Part shown: in pieces, positions 30,773 through 41,616 of the stretch
How positions within the stretch are numbered: position 1 is the stretch's first letter
How the letters are laid out: each line of letters opens with the position of its first letter
NCBI RefSeq assembly: GCF_013394855.1
Contig: NZ_JABMLK010000001.1
Coordinates: forward strand, 1,879,501 to 1,943,500
Direction: 5' to 3'
DNA: 64,000 nucleotides
Origin: Limnobaculum xujianqingii
Lineage (GTDB): Bacteria; Pseudomonadota; Gammaproteobacteria; Enterobacterales; Enterobacteriaceae
Translations under genes and position numbers: made by a program
Notes under the pieces: model-generated
Seen by the model: only the letters and a program-made list of their open reading frames with translations
The model's database searches: none
What the model was told of the DNA's origin: nothing

Positions 30773-31459
30773 ATGTACAACAATCCACTGCCACCAAACA
30801 CTCCTGACAGCGAACAACAGCTGTATCAGCGTGCACTCGCACTGGCGGGTTATACCATGAAAGAACTGGCAGAAGCCGCCGGATTGCCCATTCCCGAAAA
30901 TCTGAAACGGGACAAAGGCTGGGTTGGTATGCTGCTGGAACACTATCTTGGTGCCTGCGCTGGCAGCAAAGCAGAACAAGACTTCCCGCATCTGGGTGTG
31001 GAATTAAAAACCATACCGGTAAATGCACAGGGTAAACCGCTGGAAACAACCTTTGTTTGTGTAGCTCCTCTGATTGGCAATATTGGGATTACCTGGGAAA
31101 ATAGCTATCTGCGCAAAAAACTGCGCCGGGTTCTTTGGGTACCGGTAGAAGGAGAACGGAATAAGCCCTTAGCTCAGCGTCGTGTAGGTACCGCTTTATT
31201 ATGGAGCCCCGATAACCATGAAGAGCAACAGTTAAGGCGTGATTGGGAAGAGCTAATGGATTTAATTGTCTTAGGCAAAGTGGAATCAATCACTGCTCGT
31301 CATGGAGAAATATTACAAATACGCCCCAAAGCAGCAAATAGCCGGGCTTTAACAGAAGCCATTGGTGAATTCGGGCAACCCATTACTACACTACCGCGCG
31401 GGTTTTATTTGAAAAAAGAATTCACCGCAACACTATTATCAAAACACTTCAAAATATAA
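30773..31459 (+). CDS. mutH: DNA mismatch repair endonuclease MutH
   Basis: Nicks the unmethylated strand at hemimethylated GATC when activated by MutL. The catalytic triad is exactly at Asp70, Glu77 and Lys79 ([15 protein letters not shown]). Other conserved parts are [20 protein letters not shown] and [16 protein letters not shown] lies one codon upstream; the ATG is used (228 residues, E. coli 229). Its presence implies Dam methylation. Confidence 0.97.
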   Translation: MYNNPLPPNTPDSEQQLYQRALALAGYTMKELAEAAGLPIPENLKRDKGWVGMLLEHYLGACAGSKAEQDFPHLGVELKTIPVNAQGKPLETTFVCVAPLIGNIGITWENSYLRKKLRRVLWVPVEGERNKPLAQRRVGTALLWSPDNHEEQQLRRDWEELMDLIVLGKVESITARHGEILQIRPKAANSRALTEAIGEFGQPITTLPRGFYLKKEFTATLLSKHFKI

Positions 31460-31875
31460 GTAACAACTTATATATGTAAAAGATTTAATATCATTAAAAA
31501 CAAATATCACCTTATTAATATAAGACATAACCACATTTAGGTAATAGAATCAGTCGGCAATTACCACAATCCCACCTCATCAAAACTAAATTTAATCACC
31601 CAAAAAACAATAAGATATAACAGCAACGCTTTATGATATTAAATAAAATATAGAAAGCATTATGACCATAGTGTATTATTTTTCACGAAATTACTATATA
31701 CACTAATAACTTAATAGTTTATTGAAAGATACTATGGGATTAATACCCTGCTTAGCTAAAGGGAAGGATTTGTTTTTTCAAAAAACAGATTGGCTTTATT
31801 TAAAATTCATTATAATAAAGCCTTCTCATATTTAATCAGCAAACTATTAGCCACCTAAGTAAAAGGACTTCAAAT
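31460..31875. other. Leader/promoter region of the fimbrial operon
   Basis: A 416-base, very AT-rich stretch between mutH and the major fimbrin gene. A stem GGCTTTATT (31792-31800) / AATAAAGCC (31814-31822) lies 54 bases before the fimbrin ATG and could be a leader hairpin or weak terminator. I found no inverted-repeat pair of the fimS type and no recombinase gene, so phase inversion is not supported. Confidence 0.45.
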
Positions 31876-32409
31876 ATGAAAAAAGCAACGCTTATCGCTT
31901 TAGCGACTCTTTCACTTGCCTATACAACATCAGCCAGTGCCAATAATACAGTTAAATTTTTGGGTGAAGTCAGTACTCAGACCTGTACTGTTGATATTAA
32001 CGGTATTGCAAGCAACCCTATGATATTACTACCTACTGTTCCTACCAGCGCGTTAGCTACTCAGGGTAAAACTGCTGGTGCAACGAAATTTACGGTAAAC
32101 CTGACTGGTTGCACATCAGAAAGTAGCACAACAACCATTAAAACTGTTTTCCTGGCTAACAACGTAACCACTAACGGTAACTTAGGTAATACCGGCAGCG
32201 CGACCGATGTTTCCATTAATCTGCTCGATTCCGATGGTGTTACTACTTTGGACTTCACTTCTGGATTTGCCACGACTTCAGCGATGACGCTACCCAGCAA
32301 TGCCAACTCTACCTCTCAAGAGCTAACTGCACAGTATTATGCTGAGAACGGCCCGGTATCCGCTGGTTCAGTGATTACCAGCGCACAGTACGCCATCACT
32401 TATCCATAA
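31876..32409 (+). CDS. Major fimbrial subunit (type 1 pilin family)
   Basis: A 177-residue pilin with a Sec signal ending SASA-NNT. The mature protein has the FimA-type Cys pair (TQTCTVDING and NLTGCTSES), the N-terminal donor strand region, and the C-terminal beta-zipper with penultimate Tyr-like ending SAQYAITYP. It would be secreted by Sec, folded on the chaperone and polymerised at the usher. AAAGGA precedes the ATG. It is first in a five-gene operon. Confidence 0.92.
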   Translation: MKKATLIALATLSLAYTTSASANNTVKFLGEVSTQTCTVDINGIASNPMILLPTVPTSALATQGKTAGATKFTVNLTGCTSESSTTTIKTVFLANNVTTNGNLGNTGSATDVSINLLDSDGVTTLDFTSGFATTSAMTLPSNANSTSQELTAQYYAENGPVSAGSVITSAQYAITYP

Positions 32410-32422
32410 TTAACCGTTAAAT

Positions 32423-32476
32423 ATTAACTCCGGGGTAAGAGTGGGAATAATTCCCGAAGGATTCCCCGGAGTTAAT
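32423..32476 (+). promoter_or_regulatory. Large intercistronic stem-loop after the major fimbrin
   Basis: ATTAACTCCGGGG (32423-32435) pairs perfectly with CCCCGGAGTTAAT (32464-32476), enclosing a second hairpin GGGAATAATTCCC. No T-run follows, so transcription probably continues. Such structures after the first fimbrial gene stabilise its mRNA and keep pilin more abundant than chaperone, usher and adhesin. Confidence 0.7.
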
Positions 32477-32507
32477 AGCGTAATATTTCTTTACAGGAAG
32501 CAAAGCA

Positions 32508-33248
32508 ATGTCGTTACTCTACAGATTATTAAAGCGCAGCAAGGCAGTATTACTGTGCGCTTTAGTCGTCAGTCAATATAGTCATGCCAGCGTTATCATG
32601 AATGGTAACCGCATCATCTACCCCGCTTCCGCTAAAGAAAAGACGTTACAGTTTACCAATCAGGACCCACATCCTAATTTGGTACAGATATGGCTGGATA
32701 TTAATAATCCAAACTCAAATCCATCAACAGCCGATGCACCGTTTGTGGCTACACCACAGGTGTTTCGTATGGAACCTAATTCAGGTCAAGCCGTCAGATT
32801 GATGTTTACTGGCGCAGGATTGCCACAGGACCGCGAGTCAGTATTCTATTTTAACTTTCAGCAAATTCCGTCAGTGAAGTCATCGGATAAAGATAAAAAC
32901 AAATTGCTGCTTTTAGTCTCTAATCGACTCAAAGTTTTTTATCGCCCCAATTCACTACCTGGATCGTCGGATAAAATTGGTGATGAACTGATTTTTTCGG
33001 TGAAAAAAATTCAGGGGAAAACGCATCTGGTGGTGAATAACCCAACCGCCTATCACGCCAATTTTACTCAGGCCACCATCACTACTGCCGGTAAATCCGT
33101 CAGTGTCACCGATATCACCATGGTTGCCCCTAAATCAGAGATATCCTGGCCGCTAAAATCAGCCATTAGCGTGAATAATTCATCCGTTCTCCAGTATAAG
33201 TTGGTGAATGATTACGGTGTTGAAATCAAAGGGAAGTATCAATTCTGA
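32508..33248 (+). CDS. Periplasmic fimbrial chaperone 1
   Basis: A PapD/FimC-type chaperone of 246 residues, signal peptide to about residue 27 (SQYSHA-SVIM). Two Ig-like domains: G1 strand region FRMEPNSGQAVRLMFTG and the signature DRESVFYFNFQQIP; the second domain contains LVVNNPTAYHANFT. The family Arg/Lys pair that anchors the pilin C-terminus is visible (NRIIYP and RLKVFYRP). AGGAAG precedes the ATG. It lies directly before the usher. Confidence 0.92.
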   Translation: MSLLYRLLKRSKAVLLCALVVSQYSHASVIMNGNRIIYPASAKEKTLQFTNQDPHPNLVQIWLDINNPNSNPSTADAPFVATPQVFRMEPNSGQAVRLMFTGAGLPQDRESVFYFNFQQIPSVKSSDKDKNKLLLLVSNRLKVFYRPNSLPGSSDKIGDELIFSVKKIQGKTHLVVNNPTAYHANFTQATITTAGKSVSVTDITMVAPKSEISWPLKSAISVNNSSVLQYKLVNDYGVEIKGKYQF

Positions 33249-33278
33249 TTGCCCAACTACACAGGAAGTGTAGAGACG

Positions 33279-35876
33279 ATGGATTATTTAACCAAATACG
33301 TTTACTGGTTCAGGCAACATAGTCTGTTGTTATCAATGATGACAGGAATGGCATATACCCATGCATCCTATGCTGATACCCCACAGGTTGATGTCAATGA
33401 TGACGAATACAGCTTTGATGAATCCCTGCTTAAAGGCAGCAATCTGGCAATACCAGATATCTCTCGTTTTAATAAAGTAGAAAGCATTATTCCAGGGCAG
33501 TATCAGGTAGATATCTATCTCAACAACGTATTTGTCGGTAGCAATAATGTTACTTTTGTTAGCTCTGACAGTAATAAAGTTTTGCCCTGTTTCTCCAGAG
33601 AACTATTAATTAAAACCGGAGTTCGTGAATCCGCCATAGACAAAAATACGCAGAATATAACGCATGAAAATGACTGTATTATTCTCGAGCAACAAATTGA
33701 CGGTGCCAGCAGCCATTTTCAGTTTACCGAATTACGCCTGAATTTAAGCATACCGCAAAAGTTAATGAACCACCGCCCACGGGGATATATCAGCTCTGAC
33801 TCTCTCTCCAGCGGAGAAACCATCGGTTTCGTTAACTACAGCCTGAACCAGTATCATGTAGCCTATAAAAACAGCGCCTCCAGCGATCTTGACTCTACCT
33901 ACGCTAACATCAATGCCGGTGCCAACTTAGGACTATGGCGCTACCGCCAGCAATCTTTTTATAGCAATCAGACCGGCCAGGAAAGTCGCTTCACCACAAC
34001 GCGTCGCTACGTGCAGCGTGCTATAGCACCATTAGGCAGTGAAATGATGCTTGGTGAGGGTTTTACCAGCGGACGTTATTTTTCTGGTCTGGGTTATCGA
34101 GGGCTCGAACTGGCTTCCGACGATCGTATGCTACCGGAATCACAGCGTGGTTATGCTCCATCGGTACATGGTATTGCTAAAACCAATGCCAATGTGGTTA
34201 TTCGTCAGGGTGAAAATATTATCTACCAATCCACTGTGGCCCCCGGCCCTTTTGAGATTAGTGATTTAAATGCAACCAACTATGCTGGCGATCTGGATGT
34301 TAGCGTAACGGAAGCTGACGGCAGCGTCAGTACATTTCGGGTACCTTTTTCTGCAGTATCCGAGTCATTACGGCCAAATATTTCACGCTACTCTCTGGTG
34401 GTGGGTAAAACCCGCTATGTTGGAGATAGCGATCTGTTTGGTGAGGCTAGCTATCGCCGGGGTATCAGTAACGCTATCACCGCCAACAGTGCTTTTCGTT
34501 TAGCTGATGGTTATCAGGCAACCATGCTTGGAGGCGTTTATACCAGCCAGCTAGGTGCATTTGGCCTTGATGCCACCTATTCCCGCGCTCAGCTACCAAA
34601 TAGTAACGATCAATCAGGCTGGATGTTCCATCTTTCCTATAGCAAAACCTACAGCCCAACCAACACCACTCTCTCCATCGGCGGATACCAGTACTCCACC
34701 AATGGCTATCGTGAATTAAACGATGTGCTGGGCGTTCGTCAGGCCGAAAAATCGGGAGATGACTGGCAGTCATCAACCTACATGCAAAAAACTCGCCTTG
34801 AAGGCTCAATTAATCAGTCTCTCGATTGGGCTGGCAATATCTATCTCTCCGCTTCAACCCAAAATTATCGCGGGGGAAAAGCCAGAGATAAACAACTACA
34901 GCTTGGGTATTCTAAGGTGTTCCAGAATGGTGTTTCATTGAACCTGTCGGTCGCCCGAACCCATAACGGCGGCTATTATAATAACCCCTACAATAACAAC
35001 GAGGGCTATAGCCAAAATGATAACAATAGCGCTTCTGAAACCAACACCGCGTTTTCTATCTCAATTCCGCTGGGACAAAGTTCTTACGCACCAATACTTA
35101 CCGGTACGCTAAATCGCTCAGGTAATTCGGGAACGGCTTATCAAACATCGTTATCCGGTACCATGGGAGAAAAGCGAGACATTAGTTATGGTGTGAATGT
35201 CTCTACTGACAGTCGCCAGCACCAGACGGTATGGAACGGTAACTTGCAGACCCGTAGTTCCGTTGCCACACTGGGAGCATCAGCCTCAACCGCCAGTGAT
35301 TACTGGCAGGCTTCAGGTTCTGTTCAGGGGGCAATGGCATTGCATAGCGGTGGTATTACCCTTGGTCCTTATGTTGGCGATACCTTTGCGCTGGTCGAAG
35401 CTAAAGGTGCTAAAGGCGCCAGCGTAATGGGCGGACAAGGCGCTAAAATTGATACTTTTGGTTATGCTTTAGTCCCTGCGTTAACGCCTTATCGCTACAA
35501 TACTATCGCTCTGGACCCCGAAGGTATGGACAGCCGCAGTGAATTGCAGGATGCACAAAAACGCATTGCGCCCTATGCCGGTGCTACCGTAAAAGTGAAC
35601 TTTAAAACGTTATCTGGGTATGCTCTGTTAATCACCGTACAGCGGCCTGAAGGCAGTGAGCCAATACCTATGGGAGCCGATGTGTATGACCAGCAAGATA
35701 AAGTTATTGGAATGGTCGGACAGGGTAATCAGGCCTATCTCCGCTCAAACGATATCGACGGATATCTTAGCGTCCGCTGGGGAACGCAGCCCGACCAACA
35801 GTGTCGATTACATTATGACCTGTCAGAACATGATACTGACAAACCACTGATAGTATTAACCGGTCAATGCCAATAA
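33279..35876 (+). CDS. Outer-membrane fimbrial usher
   Basis: A 24-strand barrel usher. A long signal ends near YTHASYA-DTPQ; the N-terminal chaperone-binding domain follows (PGQYQVDIYLNNVFVG), then the barrel with plug, for example RGYAPSVHGIAKTNANVVIR. The C-terminal domains hold the Cys pair QQCRLHYDL and TGQCQ. A TTG opens the frame 10 codons earlier, immediately after the chaperone stop, but AGGAAG is placed for the ATG at 33279 (865 residues, usual length). The adhesin frame overlaps its end. Confidence 0.93.
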   Translation: MDYLTKYVYWFRQHSLLLSMMTGMAYTHASYADTPQVDVNDDEYSFDESLLKGSNLAIPDISRFNKVESIIPGQYQVDIYLNNVFVGSNNVTFVSSDSNKVLPCFSRELLIKTGVRESAIDKNTQNITHENDCIILEQQIDGASSHFQFTELRLNLSIPQKLMNHRPRGYISSDSLSSGETIGFVNYSLNQYHVAYKNSASSDLDSTYANINAGANLGLWRYRQQSFYSNQTGQESRFTTTRRYVQRAIAPLGSEMMLGEGFTSGRYFSGLGYRGLELASDDRMLPESQRGYAPSVHGIAKTNANVVIRQGENIIYQSTVAPGPFEISDLNATNYAGDLDVSVTEADGSVSTFRVPFSAVSESLRPNISRYSLVVGKTRYVGDSDLFGEASYRRGISNAITANSAFRLADGYQATMLGGVYTSQLGAFGLDATYSRAQLPNSNDQSGWMFHLSYSKTYSPTNTTLSIGGYQYSTNGYRELNDVLGVRQAEKSGDDWQSSTYMQKTRLEGSINQSLDWAGNIYLSASTQNYRGGKARDKQLQLGYSKVFQNGVSLNLSVARTHNGGYYNNPYNNNEGYSQNDNNSASETNTAFSISIPLGQSSYAPILTGTLNRSGNSGTAYQTSLSGTMGEKRDISYGVNVSTDSRQHQTVWNGNLQTRSSVATLGASASTASDYWQASGSVQGAMALHSGGITLGPYVGDTFALVEAKGAKGASVMGGQGAKIDTFGYALVPALTPYRYNTIALDPEGMDSRSELQDAQKRIAPYAGATVKVNFKTLSGYALLITVQRPEGSEPIPMGADVYDQQDKVIGMVGQGNQAYLRSNDIDGYLSVRWGTQPDQQCRLHYDLSEHDTDKPLIVLTGQCQ

Positions 35877-35902
35877 CAGAATTGAGTAGAGTAACAATTA
35901 CT

Positions 35903-37252
35903 ATGAAAAATCATCACTCTCTATTTTCCAGCTATCCTGCTATTGCTATCGCGCTGATAACGTTACTCTGGTCAAATCTGTCTGAAGCACAGTGCAGAAG
36001 GGTCACACCCCATATCGATTCCGGATGTGATAGTTGTGGTCTTGGGCTGGGATTGGGTAAAGTTAATATCACCGATAATTACCTGCAGCCAGTCGGTACG
36101 CCTTTAGGTAGCTCAGTGGTTAATTTCACCTCAGCAACCAAATATCCCGATCCCAATAAAGTGCTTTACCAGTGCGATCTGACTGATAAAGACGATATCT
36201 ATGAAGTTTTTGCCACCAACGGTGATGACCGGGTCGGTGGATATTATGAACAAGGCATCAACGATGGTTATCCGGGATACTACGCCACCTATATTCCCTA
36301 TGTAGCAATTAAGCTAACGCATCTGAACTCAGGCATTGTATTCAGCCGTACCTGGCAGTCGGCCCCACTGACCAACTACGAAGTTGTCGGTGACAAAATC
36401 AATATTCGGGTAAGAGACCTCAGTCCGGTACGCTCCGAATTAATTAAAATCAGCACACTACCAGGAAGAGGAAAAAGTAATTACTGTGGCTATTCTGCCT
36501 CTAATCCACTCACTGGCATGGCATCGACCACCGGGCCATCAACCTATACCTGTATTCAGCCTAATGGCTATATTCTATTTTCAGGGCCGGGCATTGCGGC
36601 ACAAACCCCGGGAACGGACAGCGCTGACGAATTTGGTACCTGGGGCACCGGGCGTTGGAATGCAATGGGAATGGGAACGGCACCGCAATCAACCATCACT
36701 TATACGGCAACCTGCGTCGCCCGTAACGTTACTCCATTAGTCATATTTCCAATCATTTCGGCGGCACAGCTCAATAATGGAGAGACGGTACAAAGCAATT
36801 TGAATATTACTATTGAATGCAGTAACTCTGCGGTTTCCGGTGTAGCCACGGGCAACACGGCGATGGGATTACAAACGTCTCTGGAAGGTTATAACGCTGC
36901 CCAACAGTTAGGTTTGGTGAACAACAGTGGCGGAGTCAGCTATTTGCTCTCCAGTGGCTATGGTACTGACAGTTCAATTGCAACCGGAGTAGGGATCAGG
37001 CTGCAAAATGCCAGCACCGGTGTCAGAATGAATTTTCTCGGCTGGACCGCCTGTACCTCCTCCGGTTGCCCAAGCGGAGACAGTGCCGGATGGTATCCGG
37101 TATTAGCCGGAGCCAGTGGTAGCGGCAGTAACGCCAGCGGTTACAATAACTATACCACTACCCTTCAGGCCACATTAGAGAAGCTACCGGGGAAAACAGC
37201 AACCGCCGGAAAAGTAGATGCCACAGCCTATGTACTGGTTAAAGTACAATAA
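35903..37252 (+). CDS. Two-domain fimbrial tip adhesin candidate
   Basis: 449 residues with signal peptide (SNLSEA-QC). An unusually Cys- and Gly-rich N-terminus (DSGCDSCGLGLGLG) begins a receptor-binding domain of about 250 residues. A pilin domain follows, ending TAYVLVKVQ. The size, twice that of the fimbrin, and the position after the usher indicate an adhesin. The ligand cannot be told. An upstream ATG at 35867, overlapping the usher stop, is an alternative start; 35903 gives a normal signal peptide. Confidence 0.8.
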   Translation: MKNHHSLFSSYPAIAIALITLLWSNLSEAQCRRVTPHIDSGCDSCGLGLGLGKVNITDNYLQPVGTPLGSSVVNFTSATKYPDPNKVLYQCDLTDKDDIYEVFATNGDDRVGGYYEQGINDGYPGYYATYIPYVAIKLTHLNSGIVFSRTWQSAPLTNYEVVGDKINIRVRDLSPVRSELIKISTLPGRGKSNYCGYSASNPLTGMASTTGPSTYTCIQPNGYILFSGPGIAAQTPGTDSADEFGTWGTGRWNAMGMGTAPQSTITYTATCVARNVTPLVIFPIISAAQLNNGETVQSNLNITIECSNSAVSGVATGNTAMGLQTSLEGYNAAQQLGLVNNSGGVSYLLSSGYGTDSSIATGVGIRLQNASTGVRMNFLGWTACTSSGCPSGDSAGWYPVLAGASGSGSNASGYNNYTTTLQATLEKLPGKTATAGKVDATAYVLVKVQ

Positions 37253-37253
37253 C

Positions 37254-38042
37254 ATGATGAATAATATGGTAAATCGAATGAAGAGATATAGTCTGACACT
37301 ACTACTCTATCTGGGATTCATTTATGGGCTGACATCAGCTAATGCAGGTATTATGCCGTCATCAACACGTGTTATTTATCAGGAAGGTACTACCGAACAG
37401 AGCCTGATGCTGGCCAATACCAATCCTTATCCTGTGATGGTCCAAACCTGGATTGATAACGGTGAAATCGATGGAACCCCGGAAAAAGCCGATGCACCCT
37501 ATATCGCTTTACCCGCCGTATTTCGTATGCAGCCAAATACCATGCAGGGCCTACGTATTATTTATAACCAGCGACCACTACCAAAAGATCGTGAATCCGT
37601 ATTTTGGCTCAATCTGTATGAAGTTCCTCCCACTAAGTCTGAACAGTCATCGCCTTCATCCAAAGTAAAAATGACCATGAATACTCAGATGAAGATTTTC
37701 TACCGCCCCAAAAGTCTGAAAGAAAAGCCACAAAACTGGGCGCAGAATATGCAATTTTCGCTATTTCGCCGTGGAGATCTACTGGTTGTTCGCTGTACCA
37801 ACCCAACCCCCTACTTTGCCTCTTTCGCATCCCTCAAGTTAGAGATATCTGGCAAACCCTATGCCAGCGAACAGAAACTGGACATGATGACCCCGCCCTT
37901 TGGACGGGCAGAATATGAGTTTAAACACCCCACAATGCGCAATGTATCCGGCACGGTAAACTTACAGTTTCAGCTAATTGATGATAATGGATTTAATCAG
38001 GCGGGAAGTCAGACTGTAACGGTCAATACCGTAGAGCGGTAA
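37254..38042 (+). CDS. Periplasmic fimbrial chaperone 2
   Basis: A second PapD-like chaperone, clearly different from the first (about half the residues match in the best blocks). Signal peptide ends SANA-GIMP. Domain marks are STRVIYQEG, FRMQPNTMQGLRIIYN, DRESVFWLNLYEVPP and MKIFYRPKSLKEKP. Several ATGs are possible (37254, 37257, 37278); 37254 starts one base after the adhesin stop. A dedicated chaperone next to the adhesin suggests that tip and shaft subunits use separate chaperones. Confidence 0.88.
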   Translation: MMNNMVNRMKRYSLTLLLYLGFIYGLTSANAGIMPSSTRVIYQEGTTEQSLMLANTNPYPVMVQTWIDNGEIDGTPEKADAPYIALPAVFRMQPNTMQGLRIIYNQRPLPKDRESVFWLNLYEVPPTKSEQSSPSSKVKMTMNTQMKIFYRPKSLKEKPQNWAQNMQFSLFRRGDLLVVRCTNPTPYFASFASLKLEISGKPYASEQKLDMMTPPFGRAEYEFKHPTMRNVSGTVNLQFQLIDDNGFNQAGSQTVTVNTVER

Positions 38043-38088
38043 TCAGATGACTTTATTGAGATTAAAAAACGTTTATTGAATGGAAAAT

Positions 38089-38121
38089 CTTCTGCCGCGC
38101 GTTTAAATAACGCGGCAGAAG
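38089..38121. terminator. Bidirectional terminator between fimbrial operon and lplT
   Basis: Arms CTTCTGCCGCG (38089-38099) and CGCGGCAGAAG (38111-38121) are perfectly complementary. TTT follows on the plus strand and ATTTT on the minus strand, serving convergent operons. Confidence 0.8.
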
Positions 38122-38131
38122 TTTAGCAAGG

Positions 38132-39334
38132 TTACCCTCTCTGACGCCGTAGTTGTACCAACCACAGACCGCCAATAGATACCACCATCAGTCCACCAAA
38201 CACACAGCCAATGGCGACTACCGGCATATCCACTTTAACAGCCAGAGTATAAAGCCCCAGCATCAGTAACATAGCGGTATTCTCACCGAAGTTTTGTACC
38301 GCAACTGCGTTGCCTGCACCAACAGTCTGTTTTCCCCGATGCTGCAACAACGTATTCAACGGTACAATAAAGAACCCACCAAAAATACCGATCACCATCA
38401 GAATGGCATAAGAGAGAGACAGGCTACCCTGTAATACAAAAACGACGACACCAACACCCAATAAAATCCCGGCAGGAATACAGCGGTTTACCGTATCCAG
38501 GGTAATCCACTTCGCTGCAGCAGCAGCACCAATCACGATACCAACCGCCACCATGGCGTTAAGTAGTGTTGGTGTCAGTAACCCTTCAATATGCAAAGCA
38601 ATGGGTACCCACAGGATCAACAGAAAACGCAGAGTAATACCCGCGCCCCAGAACAGGCTGGTACCGACCAGAGACATACGGGTACCCTGATCATTCCACA
38701 ATACCTTCGCGGAGTCGGCGAAACGTAGCACCATCTCCTTCAAATTCCAGCGCATCCCCGGACGAGCAGGTTGTAAACGGGGAATAAAACAGTTTGCCAC
38801 TACCGCACCGGCATAAACTGCGCAACACACCGCCAGCGCCAGATAAGGGCTAATATCCACCAGCCAACCTCCGGCTAAAGATCCCACCAGAATTGCTGCC
38901 AGCGTTGAAGACTCAATCAAACCATTGGCTTTCACTAACTGATCGCCATGGGTAATTTCGCCAAGAATACCGTACTTCGCCGGAGAGTAAGCCGTTGCGC
39001 CAATTCCTACCAGGGTATAGCCAAAAAATGGATCTAAACCGCCAATAATAATGGCCGCGCCCAACAGTTTGATACCGTTGGCAACCATCATCACTCGCCC
39101 TTTAGAGAAGCTATCGGCAATTTGCCCGACAAACGGAGCCAGCACCACATAAGCCACAATAAACAGCATTTGTAGTGTCGAGTGGCTCCAGAGGGGGTAA
39201 GCTTTTTGAATCAATACACCCAGCGTGGCAAAAAACAACGCACTATCGCCGAAGGCCGATAAAAACTGTGCGCTGGTGACCGCCACCATTGCACGGTTCA
39301 GCAATGGTTTTGGCGTCACATCAATTGTGGTCAT
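38132..39334 (-). CDS. lplT: Lysophospholipid transporter LplT
   Basis: A major-facilitator flippase with 12 hydrophobic segments (400 residues; E. coli 397) that brings lysophosphatidylethanolamine to the inner leaflet for reacylation by Aas. Conserved parts are [39 protein letters not shown] and [14 protein letters not shown]. Its start overlaps the aas stop by four bases (ATGA), as in E. coli. Confidence 0.95.
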   Translation of the reverse strand: MTTIDVTPKPLLNRAMVAVTSAQFLSAFGDSALFFATLGVLIQKAYPLWSHSTLQMLFIVAYVVLAPFVGQIADSFSKGRVMMVANGIKLLGAAIIIGGLDPFFGYTLVGIGATAYSPAKYGILGEITHGDQLVKANGLIESSTLAAILVGSLAGGWLVDISPYLALAVCCAVYAGAVVANCFIPRLQPARPGMRWNLKEMVLRFADSAKVLWNDQGTRMSLVGTSLFWGAGITLRFLLILWVPIALHIEGLLTPTLLNAMVAVGIVIGAAAAAKWITLDTVNRCIPAGILLGVGVVVFVLQGSLSLSYAILMVIGIFGGFFIVPLNTLLQHRGKQTVGAGNAVAVQNFGENTAMLLMLGLYTLAVKVDMPVVAIGCVFGGLMVVSIGGLWLVQLRRQRG

Positions 39335-41487
39335 AATGACTCCACGGCCTCTTCAGCCAGTTTACGCAGGGAAACAAAATCTGGCTTACCGCTGCCCAGC
39401 AGAGGAAGAGATTTAAGTACGCGAATATCGCGCGGTACCGCCAACGCAGGTAAACCCAATTCCTGAGCCGCACGGTTTAAAGCATCACGGGCTAAATCAG
39501 GCGTAGTGGTAAACAGAACGATAGACTCACCTTTTGAGACATCACTACGCACCGTTGCCGCATGCTCTGCATCCGGAGCCACTTTCTTGGCTATGGCTTC
39601 AACGCTTTCTAGTGAAACCATCTCACCCGCTACCTTAGCAAAGCGCTTAACCCGGCCTTTAATGGTACAGAAGCCATCATTATCAAATGAGACGATATCG
39701 CCGGTGTCATACCAGCCAGCTTCCATTTCGCCTTGAGCATTTTCTGCCGTTGGTGTCTCCAGCACTCCCGGATTCTCAACCCGCAGATAGCCCTTCATAA
39801 TATTCGGTCCCATGACCTGTAAACGACCACCGTCTTCAATACCTGGTACGGTAATCAGCCGCGAATGGATACCCGGCAGTAATTTACCAACGGTATGGGA
39901 TTTAGCCGCCATTGGTACGTTAATCGCCAGTACCGGGGCACACTCCGTTACGCCATAGCCTTCAAGAATACGGATACCAAACTTCTCCTGCCATAGTTCA
40001 CGTGTGGCAGTAGACAGCTTCTCGGCTCCGGCCACCACATAACGCAGTCGGGCAAAGTCATAAGGATGAGCAAAGCGGGCATAGTTATTCAAAAAGGTTG
40101 GTGTACCAAACATCACATTACAGTTCTGGTCATATACCAGTTCAGGCACCACCCGATAATGGAGCGGGCTGGGATAAAGAAAGATTCGGCTGCCGGTCAT
40201 TAATGGCGTCAGCAATCCTGCCGTCAGGCCAAAGGCATGGAATAGCGGCAAGGCAGACATAAACTTATCCTGCGCGGTAAAATCAGCCACGGTACGAATT
40301 TGTTCAACGTTTGCTAACAGGCTATCGTGAGAATGGACCACCCCTTTCGGATTGCCTTCTGAACCGGAGGTAAACAGAATAATTGCCGCATCCTCAGGTT
40401 TCTGCTTTACCATTGCCATACGAGGAAACAGCAGGTGTTTCATTACCCAGAATTTATCTTCTCCGGTGACGGTATCTTTCAGATCTTCAAGGAAATACCA
40501 TTTAGCACCGGTAACCTGTTCCGCCAGATAGGTGAGTTTCCCTTTCTCAAGAAATTGACGGGAGGTAACGATGGTCTTTATTTGCGCCGCTTTTAGCGCA
40601 CTTTCCAGGCCATTTACACCGGCGGTATAGTTCAGCATTGCCGGAACCCGACCACTCAACGAACAGCCAAAAATGGTTGCGGCGGTCACTACCGTATTAG
40701 GCAACAGTAATCCTACATGCTCCCCCGGTTCACTCAGTTTGCTGATAATTCGACTCAAGCCCAGCGACTTCTTCAACAGGGTGCGATATGAGTCATTTTT
40801 CATTGAAATATCAGCAATACAGGTCTTACCGATACCATAGCGTGTATGTGCTTCCAGCAGTGCTTCATATAACGTCATGCGCTGACGGGTTGCCATACGG
40901 GCATCCATCATGACTTGATGCAGACAAACGCCTGCCAGTTTACGACGCTGAGCCGCCTTTGGTGCATCCGGCATAGGAACCCGGGTTGGCGGCAGCACAT
41001 GAATATTAACCTGCGGAAACAGACGCAGTTTAAATACGCCTTTCAAACGGCTCAGAAAACTAAATTCCAGGCCTTCCAGCCAGACAGGTATCACCGTTGC
41101 CTGAGAACGTGCCGCCACAAAAGCCGCCCCGTCATAAATCTTCATTAAGGAACCGGTAACGGTAATACGCCCTTCCGGGAAAATAACAATCGGACGCCCG
41201 TGCTCAATTTGTCGCACCAGAGTTTTAATTGACATGGGTTTGGAAGGATCGAGGGGTACAATATCCACATAGGGCATTAATATGCGGATAAACCAGCGCT
41301 CGGTGTACAAGCTGTAAACAGCAAAAACCGGTTTAACTGGTAAGAATAACGCCAGCAGAATGCCATCAATAAAGGAGAGATGGTTTGGGGTTATCAGTAT
41401 ACGTTCCTGTTTAAAGCAATCCGTATCGCCATAAACACGTACGCGAAAACATAAGCGGCATAAAGCTCTTAAAATCCGTAAAACCAT
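39331..41487 (-). CDS. aas: Bifunctional acyl-ACP synthetase / 2-acyl-GPE acyltransferase Aas
   Basis: Reacylates lysophosphatidylethanolamine. The N-terminal PlsC-like domain has [12 protein letters not shown] (HX4D box, here NHLSFID) and [14 protein letters not shown]. The C-terminal AMP-forming domain has [29 protein letters not shown] and [14 protein letters not shown]. The frame opens 15 codons upstream; the ATG at 41487 has GGGAGA, matches the family start and gives 718 residues (E. coli 719). Confidence 0.96.
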   Translation of the reverse strand: MVLRILRALCRLCFRVRVYGDTDCFKQERILITPNHLSFIDGILLALFLPVKPVFAVYSLYTERWFIRILMPYVDIVPLDPSKPMSIKTLVRQIEHGRPIVIFPEGRITVTGSLMKIYDGAAFVAARSQATVIPVWLEGLEFSFLSRLKGVFKLRLFPQVNIHVLPPTRVPMPDAPKAAQRRKLAGVCLHQVMMDARMATRQRMTLYEALLEAHTRYGIGKTCIADISMKNDSYRTLLKKSLGLSRIISKLSEPGEHVGLLLPNTVVTAATIFGCSLSGRVPAMLNYTAGVNGLESALKAAQIKTIVTSRQFLEKGKLTYLAEQVTGAKWYFLEDLKDTVTGEDKFWVMKHLLFPRMAMVKQKPEDAAIILFTSGSEGNPKGVVHSHDSLLANVEQIRTVADFTAQDKFMSALPLFHAFGLTAGLLTPLMTGSRIFLYPSPLHYRVVPELVYDQNCNVMFGTPTFLNNYARFAHPYDFARLRYVVAGAEKLSTATRELWQEKFGIRILEGYGVTECAPVLAINVPMAAKSHTVGKLLPGIHSRLITVPGIEDGGRLQVMGPNIMKGYLRVENPGVLETPTAENAQGEMEAGWYDTGDIVSFDNDGFCTIKGRVKRFAKVAGEMVSLESVEAIAKKVAPDAEHAATVRSDVSKGESIVLFTTTPDLARDALNRAAQELGLPALAVPRDIRVLKSLPLLGSGKPDFVSLRKLAEEAVESL

Positions 41488-41616
41488 TACTATCTCCCTA
41501 TCGGACAACGCGATATGCGTTGATACCTCCATTTCCAGGTTAAGACAATCTATTTCTATTGCTGTTCGCGATTAATCGTTTGATCGAATAAAAAACCAGC
41601 AATAACTTCCCGAAGT

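Noticed and set aside
31460..31875. Invertible fimbrial promoter (fimS-like)
   Set aside because: No pair of inverted repeats of useful length around a promoter and no tyrosine recombinase gene nearby.
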